Notes: generated by a model from the sequence alone, not told the origin. A stretch of DNA of 64,000 nt from Apostichopus japonicus (GCF_037975245.1 NC_092569.1:14282501-14346500); one strand, 5' to 3'. Positions 36,151 through 49,085 are shown, numbered from the stretch's first letter. A program made the numbers and translations.

Positions 36151-37851
36151 GGTATGATAGTAGGGGACAAAGTTAAAGGAAGATACTATAAGCCAAGTTT
36201 GCATAGTAAGAGGAGAACAGAGGAAGGATAAGTTGAGATGGTTGTTCACAAGATCAAGATAATTTCTTATAATAACAACAGTGTTAGAGGAGAGGACCCT
36301 GTTTTCCTATAAGTTCAGTCGATTTCTTATAAGACGTATAACAGCTCTTGTTTAAGTGACCTCATTGCTTTAAATACACGATTCATGTGCATAGTAAACC
36401 CATTGTTTTGCCTTAATATGTTTATTTTATTGTGTGAGCTTTCCGCCTTTCCAAGTTGTCCCCACGATCTCAGAGTAAACCGACCTTACCCTCATGGGAA
36501 GGTGCTACCTGTAATTTTCCAAACCTAAAAATATAGTTTTGCCCGGTCACTGTGTTTTTGGCGGGCTAAACCATAGGTTTTTCAGCATCTAGTCTTAAGA
36601 TAAATGGTTGTTTGGGATGTATTATGAAAATCACTTCATAAAACTCTTGTTGAAGATTGGAATGCGTGCTTTAAAAAGAGACTATTACCATCACCAGAAA
36701 TGTAACAAAATTTGAAAAAAATGGATGTTTAATGTGTATGACTTTTATCAATCAAATAAGAAACATGACAAAGAAATAAGTTATTTTCTTCATTGTTTAT
36801 AATTCAATAATTTTTTATGTAGTTTCTTGTATAATATACAGACATGGGGTTTTCACCAATCAATTTTTATACAAATGAAATAACGTGAATATTCCTTTCA
36901 TGGGAACATTACAAAAGTAAAGCTATCAAATCTGAATGCCATTTAAGCGATGCTTTATGCAGACGATATTTGTCCATGTGTCGACAAGCGGTAATTAGTC
37001 CAGTTCTGGGTACTGGAACCCCACATACTCAGCTGAAGGGAAGCACTCCCCAATCTTTGTAACTGCACAAGCAGAAATGGACAAGATACCCCAACACCAC
37101 CTGACTAGTTGCCTTTAAGCTACATATCTGTAACGCCTGTCAGAAAGTAAAAAAAGGAAATCATAAAATATAAGAAACTGCATCATAACAAAACACTGAA
37201 TCAAGCCCATTGAATTGAAAGTTTCCAATAGGCATTGAACCGAAATCTGCATATAAGATTTGGAAGCAAAACAATACATTGTAAAAAAATTAATCCACTA
37301 TTGGGTTAATGGATTGAAAACTCAAAAAGGAGTGTTTCACTTTTTTACAGGATTTATTTCTAACTTCTTTGTAGAGTTTTTCAAACACTCCCCCACAAAG
37401 GTGCAGACCCTGAATAGTGTGGAAATGACCCATTTTCTCTGCATTTTCATGTATACAAATGCTTTTCCAGGTACAGGTATTGACTGACTGTATTCAGTTG
37501 ATGAGTCGGTCTTGCAAGCAAGAGGATGTAAGTTTACTTCATTGTCTGAGTCATCTGTGTTCTGTCCTTGCACAAACAACATTATATCACTTGCGTCATT
37601 GAACTAGGGAATAGCACCGGCTTCCTGTGCCTAATACTTTGATGGTATTCACCTTTTTTCATATTCATTTACAAATTTGAAGTTAATATGAAACAAATTA
37701 TTTCCAATCTGATTTACAGACATATCTGGCAATTGTAGATTCTGTAAATCCTGCAAAATGTTGTCTTTACATATTTTTTTTCACCAAATCATTTAGTACC
37801 CTACTTTTCTTAAATTTTTATAATTATGTAGGTACACTACCTTATACTTAC

Positions 37852-38957
37852 ATATGTAAATCATCTTCTTGCAGCTGTCGATATTTTTGCTGGTAGTCAT
37901 AATAAGCTGTTCCAATAAATAAATGTCCAGACATACACTTTGAAAGGCTGGGTGTTGGATTATGCACCGCACACTATCATTCTCTAGGCTGTCCACTTTG
38001 TTTCTCACTTCTTCAATTTCTCTGCAAAATTTGCATTCTATTTCTTTTAGCATTGCAGTACAATTCTCACAGGTGAACCTGCAAATTGAAGTTGTAAACA
38101 TAAATGGCATAGAAAAAATGGCTTTAATGTAGTTCACACGACACCAAATATGAGACCATTTTTTAACTGCATCAACAAGTTTTGAAAAACTGGTTAGGGA
38201 TAGACAATAATTGACACTATATGTAATATGTTTAATTGTTTGTAACCACAATCCCATACAAAATGTAGGCCTTAGATTGGGAAAGAACTGAAAGTCATTT
38301 TTTCAAAAGACGTCATAAATTCAGTATTCCTATTTTCTGCTGGGAATGGTAAGCGCACCGTAAATAGATGATGTAGAAAATATTGAGTGCAGAACTTTCC
38401 AGTATGAGCCTAGCCTAGGCCTACTGTTAGATTTAATAATTTTGCATTGTCAAATTACTTGTTATATTTTACCTGAACTAATTTTCGTATCTGTTTATTT
38501 CCTATCAAAATGATACTGCTTTGTCCTATGATAATTTCATGGAATATGCCCTAAGCTATATCAAACAGAACTTGTACGTTGTACGGTAGTTGCATTACTA
38601 GATGTAGTACTAGTAGTAGCCTCTAGTAGTTGCGCGAATTGAACGGAACGACTAGATAAGAGGTTATCTTTTTTTCATAAGATACATATAAATGTGGAAC
38701 TTTTAAACCAAATACATTAAATCATGTACTGACCATTCATTTACGTCAATTTGGAGCCTATCAACGTCAGGAACTGCCGGAGCTTCGTTTCCCAAATCTC
38801 CTTCTGCACCACCTCTCGCAACTGCCACTGGCTCGAATTGGTATGATTACAAACCAAATGCTTCTTCTCGCTCTTTTCGCTTTCACCAAAAACTCGACGA
38901 AGAGCAAGACAGGCGCAAATCTATTTCCTTTGAATTATCGTCAGAACTTTGAGACAT
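37852..38957 (-). pseudogene. Second P2X7 ballast-like gene, with in-frame stops
   Basis: Exon 1 (38957-38734) starts MSQSSDDNSKEIDLRL and ends NEW with a split Trp codon at TG|GTCAGT. In between, TGA (38883-38885) and TAA (38847-38849) interrupt it, the latter just before SYQFEPVAVARGG, the block equivalent to QPYLYEPEDD of the gene at 20.3 kb. Exon 2 (38078-37852) completes the Trp and reads FTCENCTAMLKEIECKFC, then CIIQHPAFQSVCLDIYLLEQ, and ends at ATAT|GTAAGT. Exon lengths keep the frame throughout, so the gene model is sound although disabled. The C-terminal third (the YRQF..W.WG..GRH part) should be in a further exon toward lower coordinates and was not found. Same architecture as the plus-strand gene: acidic leader exon, then Cys-rich domain. 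Confidence 0.65.
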
Positions 38958-40435
38958 TTCTGATCAATTTTGTGCTTCATTATGTTATTGATTTCAAGTT
39001 GATGAAAACGCGTTAACACACACTTCACAGTGAAACACACAGTACACAATGATATCAGCATAGCGGCGTTCATGCAATGACGTCACGAGGCTTATCGCTG
39101 CAAAATTTGTTTTTCTCACTTCCGGGTTCAGAGTGCGTCATAGTTCGTTATTTCATTTGATATTTTCTACACGAAAATAACGGGGTTTTTTAGAAAAAAA
39201 GTTATATATTTTTCTATCAAATGGTCCAAATATTTCATTTCAAGGAGTGACATATGACCGTGTCATGACCTCTTTAAGAGTGCGGCACTTACTCATAGAC
39301 CAAATCGAGCCTTTAGTTCATATACCAACAGCCTAGCAGGTGAAATACTGTAAACGTTTCTTCATATCATTGCAAGTACAGGTACTACCATTTTATCAAT
39401 TTTATATGTAACTAATCATACTGAAATGATGATTATTTATAGGCGAGTACGACAGTTATTAGGAATCATGCAATAACGAATATGTCCTCTGTCCTACGAA
39501 TGGTATGTCCTATAGTGAACAGTTTATTTACCAATCGCCCAGTTCATACATAAAATGTGTTGTTTTTATCTTTTAGCGTCACTGTTACAGTATTATTGTA
39601 GATGAGGTAATAGCTTATTGCAAAGAGATACCATATCACTTTAAGGTAATCATGAGCTATTGGCTAAAATAATATTGCAGCCTATCTGCTATAATATCAT
39701 TATAATACTCATGACCAGAATTTGGTTCAGAATGAAGGAGTAATTGGTGTATTTCGTAAAACCAATTACCTTTAGCGGTTGTTAACAAACTTCAATGTAT
39801 TTAATAAATGATCGCAACAGAGAAAAGGCGTAAAATACGTTTATTAGCCGGTGACATTCCTACTGAATCACTAGATGTAAAGCATTTTATTTAAATTTAA
39901 CGTCTGAAGCAATGCAAGATCATCTGATGCATTCATCCCAAATCCTATTGAAGCTAAATTTAAGCATAGCAAAGCATTTATATTTGACGTCCGTTATCAT
40001 TCGAATGGAAAAATTCTTCGTTTCTAAATGTTTGAGTTATATATTAGAGCAAAACATACAAATTGGTTGCCTTGGAAGTACATTTTCGAAATGTTTCTTG
40101 TATAAGTTAAACTTTAGCAACCAGTTTAGCTTTGCTAGAAATGTTAAGCTTTTAAAACATAAGTTATTTATCACTAAATTTATGCGGTTATGTATCTCCA
40201 AAAGGTTACATATATGTATGCTGAAGCATAACATGTTCACTTACACTGTAATTAATTTTTTTTGACACAAGAGTCAGTTTAGCTTGGTTTTACGGAAATG
40301 TCAATGGAAAGCAAAAAGTTGCCTCCTTGTTGTGGTTTCAATCACATTATCCATTCTTATAAAAGGCTTAATGCAGACATACTGTTACGTGTTAACTTGT
40401 AATAACCAACATGATATGCTTTCCATGAATTGCAG

Positions 40436-40844
40436 GGTACCACAACTAAGCCTCAGACCTCGAAAAAGTATCCCATTCTATACTAACATCCAAGTTCACG
40501 CAGACGAGCCAGGGCGAAACAATCTAATTTTGGGTTGTAATAGTCCAGGGGATTTCGTTCTGTACACAAGCAGCCATAAGGTACATGACACGCTGTTTGA
40601 AGTGACACAGTACACCTTCCAGTACAACAAAAAACCTACTGAAACAATCTCTGGCGTACTAGTACGGGATAACTGGGACGATGACACTGGCGGATATCCC
40701 GAACTGATGGCAGGTGGTCTAGGAAAAGGCTATGTTGTAGTAAAATATCCTCACAGGGAAGTCGGGGTTTCGATTTTTCCTTTTCTGTTTGTGGTCGAAA
40801 CACTTGACGCATGTTCAGGCTGTAAAATAAATTGGTTCAAATAA
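40436..40844 (+). CDS. Terminal exon of an unrecognised, possibly MBF2-like, protein
   Basis: The frame is open through to TAA, with AATAAA overlapping the region just after the stop (about 40849). I start the exon after CCATGAATTGCAG because the longer upstream frame has no early ATG and looks non-coding. The 136-codon exon has coding character: IQVHADEPGRNNLILGC, then DTLFEVTQYTFQYNKKP and the glycine-rich TGGYPELMAGGLGKGYVVVK, finishing with paired cysteines. The GG-x-P/A-x(3)-AGG-x-G-x(2)-V-V pattern and its spacing recall the MBF2 family of small secreted invertebrate proteins, but this is a weak, memory-based resemblance. Upstream exons, probably with a signal peptide, were not found. 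Alternatively a single-exon gene starting at the ATG at 40371 is possible. Confidence 0.45.
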
Positions 40845-41102
40845 TCAATAAACACCAGGTTAGCTAGTATTAAATTTAACATTTACAAAATATATTGTAT
40901 AACAACTTAGGATTACTTAATCTAACAAATGTTTGAGATTTAATCAGTTTAATATCTGTAAAGTATTTCTTTCAAAATGTATGTCCATAGTTTATTAATT
41001 TGTATCTCACCATCACAAATTTGCCATATTTATTGCTATTCAGGTAATACAGTTCACACACGAGGCTGATTTTAATCATAGGCATACTTTTAAGGGCTCA
41101 AG

Positions 41103-41318
41103 ATGGAAATGCGTGAAAATCACGAAAGTTCAATCATTGATTCAATGTCTTTTGGGTATCAAAATAAAAATTGTCGAGACAAAGTGACAGAGCTTGCTAC
41201 ATGTTTTGCTACGATTGCCATCGCAATAAGATGTATACGTTTACTGAAGCACTTTTTGTTTACAATGTATCAAATAGAGATTTTACACGATCCCACGTAT
41301 GAGAACAGAACGGTTTAG
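41103..41318 (+). CDS. Small open frame, unrecognised
   Basis: A 71-codon frame from a true ATG, with a basic and hydrophobic middle (FATIAIAIRCIRLLKHFLF) and AATAAA about 125 bases after the stop. Nothing links it to a known family. It could be chance. Confidence 0.15.
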   Translation: MEMRENHESSIIDSMSFGYQNKNCRDKVTELATCFATIAIAIRCIRLLKHFLFTMYQIEILHDPTYENRTV

Positions 41319-42990
41319 GCGATCATTTTTACCTAGAAGTATTAAAACTTTGAATTGTATGATACATAGATATCATTTTGAACCTATTTTTGAGATGCTG
41401 TAGTCCATTTTATTATATTGTCATTTTATGATGAATATCAATAAATTTTCTTTACTTTACTGTACTGATATATATTTACCTCACATTCGTTAATCGTAAC
41501 ATGATGTAAGGAAAAACAAAGTTGCTTTAATTTTTTGTCCAACTGCTTGGACAAAAGTAAGATCATTGGATATTTTGTCCAAGGAACAAAGAATCATCTC
41601 ATAAAACCATAGAGACAAATACATGTTATAAATAGTAGAAGCAGCGGTTATGAAAACCCTATCAACGCTAAACGAGGATAAGATTCTTAACATGACTGTA
41701 GTATTTGCATGATTGTAAGTGTTTAAAGGATGTTTGCCAGTTTTGTTTAAATCAACATATAAAAAAGTTTCTTCGACTTAATCCCAACACCACTAATGCT
41801 GGAAGATGTTGTATCTCTTGTCTTTTCTGTCCTTAAGTTTTTAATTTTCGTCAAAGAATTTTACCCCTCACATTCGGTTCTTCTGTTTTGTTTTGTTTTG
41901 TTTTTGGAGGGGGAAGGGTTGTTTTAACTTTGATTGCCAAGGTTTTGCGCAACCATAATGTTGTTTAAGAAATTAATACTATAGATTTTCTACACATTTT
42001 CATAAAATATCAGTATGCAAATTTAAGTAGCAAAATGTCATAATATAAAAACGAGTATTATTCAATATGTTTGCATTTTCATAGTGTTTTTTATTCCGTC
42101 ATATTATTGTCATCGCAAAATACTCTCAAGATATGATATAGTATTCAAATAGCGCCACCGAATCGCTCTACGCATGCGCTTGTAGTGCAACTCCTTATAT
42201 TATCGTACACAGTAAGCGCCATCTGTTCATCTGGTATAGCCAGTTTAAGTGATAGACGATGTAAGACTCATGGTCTGTTTCCTTCGAACAGTAAGTTAAC
42301 TCATGAGATTACGAAAGGAACATCGAATCTTAAAGGCGGATTAGTAGTAACATCATACAAAGAAGTTCGTTTTTGTGTTAAGAGAAACCGAGGAAAATAA
42401 AACTTTATTTACTGTTCCGCGTGTTTGATGTCTTTTTCTTTTTGGAGGGAATAAAATTTTAACAGTATAAGTGTTTCCTTTCTTCTGTCCGAAAAAAAGT
42501 TGAAGCGATTTGAGAAGACGTGAGTTTGACCTTTGACAAGTTACAAAGAATCCATCTTTCAGTAATGGTCATGTATTTCCGTACTCTTGTTATACTTAGT
42601 TCTGCAAAAGAGAAAGAAAACCAAATGAATATTCTTTCAACGGATTTTCTCCTTTACCTCAAATGAGATTCTCGATGTTTCTTCTTACTGAAAACAGAGC
42701 AATTTAATGTTATAGTTGTGTACGACAGCAGTACACAAGTGTTTGACGCTTAATTAATTGACGTACACAGTCTCTGACATTTCATGGAAACCAATTTTGT
42801 AATCGGCTAGTTACAAGTGATTTTATCATAGTCAAAAATAAGTTAAAGATCGATCATTTAAAAGAAAACTAATTAAATTTAAATTGAGGCCTCAGTGTCA
42901 GATTTGATTGCAATTAATTTTGACGGTGATTCCCCAAATAAAAGGATCATTTTATACAGTTTTTCATTTTGCGAATCAGTCCGTAAAAAT

Positions 42991-43173
42991 ATGCCTGCAA
43001 AATGGTTCAGCACGTTTTATGACAGAATCCACAGAGGTCGTGAAGTTCCTACTGAAGCTGACGATGGGGACTTTTATAATACGAAGAACGGTAAAAATCA
43101 TGTAGAGAACGGCGATAATCTACATATGGGAGAGGTATGCAGCATATTCGACAGTCCTTACCGCATACTTAGG
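42991..43173 (+). CDS. Putative 61-codon first exon, unrecognised gene
   Basis: ATG opens MPAKWFSTFYDRIHRGREVP, then an acidic stretch, and ends FDSPYRILR directly before a consensus GTAAGT (phase 0). The composition is coding-like, with aromatic residues and few low-complexity runs. A diverged direct duplicate of the exon's 3' end and donor lies at about 43247-43315. No following exon was found before segment X begins at 43.75 kb. Family not recognised. Confidence 0.3.
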
Positions 43174-46100
43174 GTAAGTGCCTTTCATTATGATATACAA
43201 AATATATTGAACCGTAATTGCAGTGGAAAAATGCGATAATAGACATATTTGTGAGGTATGCATGAATTATCTTCGACAGTAGTTAATGCAAGCTTAGGGC
43301 AAGTTTTTTCGATAAGCATATCAAAATATGCAAGAAATTGTAATAATTTCATTCTTATAATTATGTAAGAAATGTAAGCATATCCACTCGGCGCAAAGTC
43401 GTAGCTATGAACCTGTCAAAATCATTACTTCCTTCACGTTAAAAGTTACTAAGGTTACCTTGATATCTTAATCTTAGCTTATACATCAGATTTTGTTTAT
43501 CATATCTGCAACCGACAGACTTATACCGGATATAAAGTAATTCGGTGCCATATGTACAGTAAACCGAGTACGTTGTATAGTAACACATATAACACATGTA
43601 ACGACCATGTTTTTAAGGCACTGTCAGACTTTTGTTGTCAGATTTTTGTTGGTGTCTGCGAACTCTATATATACACCACGGTATTTTACACAGATGTTGA
43701 ACAAGTTATTCGGACCGTCTGCAATTTTATTCAATGCACCTTTATTCAATGAACAAGCTCCACTGTTTCAATTTATAATTTTATTGTTCCTATGTAATGG
43801 CATAAGTGTTACATCACTAAGTATAATAAATGAGTACAGGTACTGGTCGATTGTTATAAACTAATTAGTGCCCCACCACCCAAAAGTGATGTTCTTTTCA
43901 AATCCCAAGCGTTTCATTTGTGATGAAGAATTCGTTGCAGTAAACTTGTTTACTGTAAAAAAATGTGCCTTTTAATTTTTGTTTAAAAACCACTGTTTAA
44001 GCTATGGTGGTCTGAAATCTTCTTTATTGGCGACCCAGTAGTTTTTGCATGTAAAGCGCGACCCACCTTGTCGGACCACGCGAAACCAAGAGGATATGTA
44101 TTCCTTAAATAGACGTACGGAATAATCATGCAAACCGGTTTGATCATAATATGTGCAACATATAACATGAGTGAAAGGGGGCAGGTAAGACTTGAAAGAG
44201 GAAAAAACTATAGGGCCTTTTGTGTTCCATTTGGCCACCAAACATAGTGAGGTCTACGCAATATTATGGTATTCCCTAGATATGTACTTGTTACAACTTT
44301 CAGGAAAGTTTTCGTCACCCACCAAATATTAAATACGGTATATACAGTAAGTCGGAATAATAATTCCTGTGCTGCGCTGTTCCTCCAAGGTCCTCTGTCC
44401 AGATTTAACTAGCTATATTTGAGCGTGTAGGAGAGTTGTGACTATAATGTTATACTGATTTTCATGTAAAAAACCAGCAATGAAACAAACCTTGAACCCA
44501 TACAATTTGTCTATCATATACATTTCTTCTCCTTGTGCATTGCTATGTATTTATTTCGGTAGCACCTAGGGGAAGAATGCTTTTCAGGTCAGATTGATGT
44601 AATACTTGTTAAATACACATACAATGAATAATAGTTTGAACCTCAATGCTTTCATTATTCTTATGAGAGTCCAAAATGAGGCTTGCTAGACTTCTGAGTG
44701 TATCACAATTAAATTCCGACAAATTATTTATTGACTTATGACAGTGTTTGCTCAATTGAAGATGAGCTTAAGCGGAAGGAGGATGTGCAGTTGCGTAGAA
44801 ACAACATTTTGGAAGATCTTTTGAACCTTTACCAAGACCCATAGGATATATTTAAGAAACCTAAAGGTGACATTTGAAGGTGAAGGGGGAAGGCACGGGG
44901 CCTCACCAAGGAATGATGACAAGTTTCTGAAAGGAAGTCATCAAAGAATAACACTAACAGAAACACTGCCATGCCGTGTTGCACGGTGTGCAATCATTTC
45001 GATGATGTTGGAAGAGGTTGACACATAATACATCTTGGAGTATTTCCCCTTATATGTATGTCCGAGTGAAAAAATATGTTGTCTAAAGCTCTATCTGCCT
45101 TTCAGTTACTGTTCAATGCAGAATTGGAGAGGCTTGAAACATTTTGTTTGTGTTACAAAACCTCATCTATTAAAAGACAGAAATGAGAAGCAGATATGAG
45201 CACTAAACATAAAAGACAAGATCGATGGCAATGAAAATCTGTCCAATGTTGACTTGAGACTTGGATAATTTTAATGACTTGGACAATTGAAAAAAAAGCA
45301 AGTTCTTGCAGAATACACGTTTAAATTATTTCTAGTGCTATGATATTTTGCAATTGTAGGTAGGCCACAACATCATCTATGAAGGGGTAAGTTTATGTTA
45401 ACACCTTGACATGATTGCAAAAGTGGTTATTCTTCATTCTTAAATTGCAATTCTAGGGGGTCTGGGCATGGATGACAATGAAATAAACTCATTGGGCAAT
45501 GTCTATACCTGACTCATGTAGCCGTGCTTTTCAGTTAATTTCAATCCTGATTAGCTTCATGTGGCCATCCATATGCCACAAACTATTAGGACAAGGAACA
45601 GAATATGGACGTCTTGTGACAGCTTTTCCCCCATCTTCTTGCCATACCAATAGTGTCAACAGTTTCTAATGTACATCCCACACACTTCTTCCCTGCACGT
45701 TAATTCTAACTAGTCACTAGACATCACCTGTTAAAAGTCAGAGAATTTTTTCTTCAAAGTGGTGATAAATTTGTTATATTTAATTAAATACTGAATGCTA
45801 AAAATCAAGTGTATACTGTTCACTGAATTCACAATGCGGTGAATGGAATGAATAAGATGGCTGAGTGTCACATTCTTATACTTATGGGTACAACTGTAAC
45901 ACTTAATGCAATGAATTACATACATTCTTTCATTAGACAATTTAAACTTTGATCTGTAGAGAAAATTTCTGCTTATTTAGTTATACTTTTGCAATTGCAG
46001 AAATTTTCATATTCATCGCAACTAAATTCCTTTCAGGTGTAAACTGTAAAGTTTAACATGTGTACTGAATATGTTTTAATTCTGTACATATGCACTACAT

Positions 46101-47416
46101 CCGTTCCTTCCTCTATTTATCGAGAAGTTTTATTAATGTGTGTACTATGTATAGTGTGCATATTAACATCTTTCTGCCGATTTGGGGTTAAACTAAGGAT
46201 GTGTGTAATCAAAAATTACATGCTAAGACAGTTAGCATCTCATATATATTTCATTCCCACAAAACAAGTTTCATGTCAACTGAGAGAAATAATCCTCACC
46301 TTGACACCACAGTTCGGAAAGTCGGCCTACAGGCATCTTATATGCTCGTGCAAAGCTTCTTGAGTAATATTTAAGTAAGTGGTTGTATTGTTCAGCTACA
46401 TTTTCTTGAGAGATTTATAAATGAAAGACGGCGAACACTTTATTGGCTTTTCCATTCACCTTTGCAGTGATTGCATTCGTAAAAGCTGACCTTGGGCGAC
46501 CCCGATGACCTCAAATATAAATGTAAACAAATGTGTAGTGACTGATCGCTACTGTACACAGTACCTGCATATCATGGTCCTTTGTTTTTCTATGATTTCG
46601 GTTGCTCCATGCAATGCGCCGCCATTTTCTGAATGGATTTTGTTTTAGATATTTCGTTTATTCCTTTTCTTCTTTGAAAGATACAGTACAGTATGTTGAA
46701 AAGGATTGTGATGAAATTACCAGCTAACAGCTACACTTAACAGGGTATATGTACAAACATTCTGACAAATTGCTGATTACTATAAGTCAATTAACATTTA
46801 TCATAAAGTATCTGCGAAATGTTTATGATATGACAGTAATTCCTAAAGTGATAAAAATATCATGGTAGGCAATAAAGTGCAAACATGCTTCTACCACATT
46901 CCGTAATTATGCTGATGGCTTACTATTTCATTTTAGCAAATTATTTAGGTGCATCAGCTAGCCGGTTGGCCCCTCACGTATCAAATTGTTTCGTCAACAG
47001 TGCACAGACCTGCATAGGCCAAGTTAAGCCCCTAATACGTTTTGAAAACAGTGGTACAGCAAATGAACCATTAATTTAGTATTCAATTTAGATTTTAAGG
47101 CTAGCCTAGAGGCCTACACATCCGAAGTTACACTGCAGTGCTTACTAGGCCTAGATGACATCGACAACTTGACAATTGCAACTTTCTCTGAACGTTAAGC
47201 CATGCTGGAAGATTGATCTGCGCAGGCTTTGATTGCGCTAGACCATATCAATCGGAACACTCTGAACGCAAAAATGAAACATATTATTTACCTGTGTCAC
47301 GTTGAGTATATGCGCTACTCTTGCCATCCCCTTTGCCGTTGGTACGTATGCTGGAAACTTGCAGCTGGTAATGGCATAGCGTGTACTTGTAGTAACGCAT
47401 CAAAAGGTGTTAACAT

Positions 47417-47602
47417 TTATCTGATTGTTTCTTCGGCATTAGGCCTAATGTTTGACATTATTAACAGATTTCTTCGGCAAACTTCAAGACGTGATAGGGA
47501 ATTCCCGTGGTCTTGATTTTCACGTAGTTGACGAGTGACTTGTCGCAAATTTCTGGAAATTGCGGTCAATGTTTCATCGACGCTGCTTAGATCAGCTGCC
47601 AT
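47417..47602 (-). CDS. Putative 61-residue helical protein or exon (X copy 1)
   Basis: ATG opens MAADLSSVDETLTAISRNLR, continues with a helical, charged LRENQDHGNSLSRLEVCRRN and ends NIRPNAEETIR before TAA. Upstream on the same strand a second ATG starts MEGLNESPAAVTVCQTQSV followed by a consensus GTAAGT donor, so the first exon could be that one, with the 61-codon frame lying inside an intron. The X' counterpart (55932 down to about 55700) is alike at both ends but carries a one-base deletion and a one-base insertion that restore the frame before LEVCRRN, and it lacks the stop. Family not recognised; a relic is possible. Confidence 0.3.
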   Translation of the reverse strand: MAADLSSVDETLTAISRNLRQVTRQLRENQDHGNSLSRLEVCRRNLLIMSNIRPNAEETIR

Positions 47603-48084
47603 CGTACTTACGTACCAACCGACTGCGTCTGGCAGACTGTCACCGCAGCAGGACTTTCATTTAGTCCTTCCATAATTCAAAAATCCTATTTCTGATGGAC
47701 CTGACAGTTTCTTTAAATTTAGTAAATTTCATTTTTCTGAAGCTCAAAAAGGGCCACAATGGCATATGAAACGAGTTTTAAAGGGCATATTATTCAGATT
47801 CTATCAGCAGAGGCGGGCTTTGGAGCGTATTATGAAAACCTATAACATGGCAATGTGAGCTACACATAATTACCGATGGACGAATCAGATAAATAATTGG
47901 TTTTTCTGCTCCGTGCATTAGCAAATTTCTTTGATTTTCTTTCATATCCGTCACATTTCTACAATTTCTTTTGATTTCCATAATTTCACTAATATCAAAG
48001 AAGGTCTTCGAAATATACCTTAACTCACTCGATTTCATTACGATCAGAAACTTTAATTGAAAGAGGAAGCACTGATAAGACTAC

Positions 48085-48125
48085 TACTTCGCGTTCGTGC
48101 AGTCACGAGGAAAGTCACGTGTACC
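48085..48125 (-). promoter_or_regulatory. E-box-like GTCACGTG near start of the X minus-strand unit
   Basis: GTCACGTG, an extended E-box of the type bound by USF/MITF/TFEB proteins, lies upstream (on the minus strand) of the X frames and is retained in X' near 56375. Conservation between recent duplicates is weak evidence, so the role is speculative. Confidence 0.2.
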
Positions 48126-48134
48126 GGAAACTAA

Positions 48135-48390
48135 ATTTTGGAAATCTCCAATTCGAATTCTGGATATCTCTAATTCAATTTTGGATATCTCTAATTGTAT
48201 TCCCGATATCTTAGATGCAAAATTGGGTATCTCTAAATCAAAGTCTTGATATCTATAATTCAATTTCTAATATCTCAAATGTGTTTTAATTATTGATATA
48301 TAGAAATGAATTAGAGATATCTGGAAATGAATTAGAGATATCTGGAAATGAATTAAAGATATACGCAAATGAATTAGAGATAACTGTAAT
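48135..48390. repeat. Foldback made of two opposed short tandem arrays
   Basis: The left half repeats GGATATCTCTAATTC with variations about every 20-25 bases. The right half repeats its complement, GAATTAGAGATATC, at similar spacing. The whole can fold into a long imperfect hairpin of about 250 bp. Segment X' is broken exactly in the first repeats of this structure (about 56400-56435). Confidence 0.7.
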
Positions 48391-48753
48391 TAATGAATAA
48401 ATGTTAAAATAGCGTTCCATACGGGCGAACACGCATCGAGCTCAAGGTACAAAGATAGATAGATAGAAACTTTCTTGTCCATTTCAGAAACAGAAAACGG
48501 AAATTATTTCCCGTCGACAGTAAACATAAAACAGTAGTGAATATAAACAAAACCATACAATAAACAAACTAATTGTAAACAATTACGAGAATAAAAATAG
48601 ATAAGGCCAGTTTCATCATGCTACACAACGTAATATCTTAAAAAGCGTTTGAACTTTGAAGGATTGTACAGGATTGATCCTGTGACAAAGTTCATGTAGG
48701 AAAGATACGATATGCGATGCAGGCTTTCTAACTCACATATCATGTAGCCTTTA

Positions 48754-49008
<255 letters not shown>

Positions 49009-49034
49009 CTTGGATCCTATTTTCTTTCGAAAGG

Positions 49035-49085
49035 ATGTCGAAGACTAATGTCGAAGACGACAATGATACTCAACCTCTCTTGCAG
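49035..49085 (+). CDS. Putative 17-codon first exon in repeat Y, copy B
   Basis: [17 protein letters not shown] followed by the GTTTGA donor; see copy A for the reasoning. One replacement relative to copy D in each of positions 3 and 5. Confidence 0.35.

Larger units (their letters stand above)
43747..48190. repeat. Segmental duplication X, copy 1
   Basis: Matches 52297-56425 in the same orientation with high similarity along the whole length (for example AACAAGCTCCACTGTTTCAA at the left end and CACGTGTACCGGAAACTAA at the right end). Indels distinguish the copies: about 110 bp present near 53457-53565 is missing here near 44947. The period between copies is about 8.5 kb. It includes the minus-strand frame at 47417-47602. 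The rest is without a supported gene. Confidence 0.9.

Noticed and set aside
39912-40265. 117-codon plus-strand frame
   Set aside because: AT-driven composition, no splice support and no recognisable motif; probably chance.
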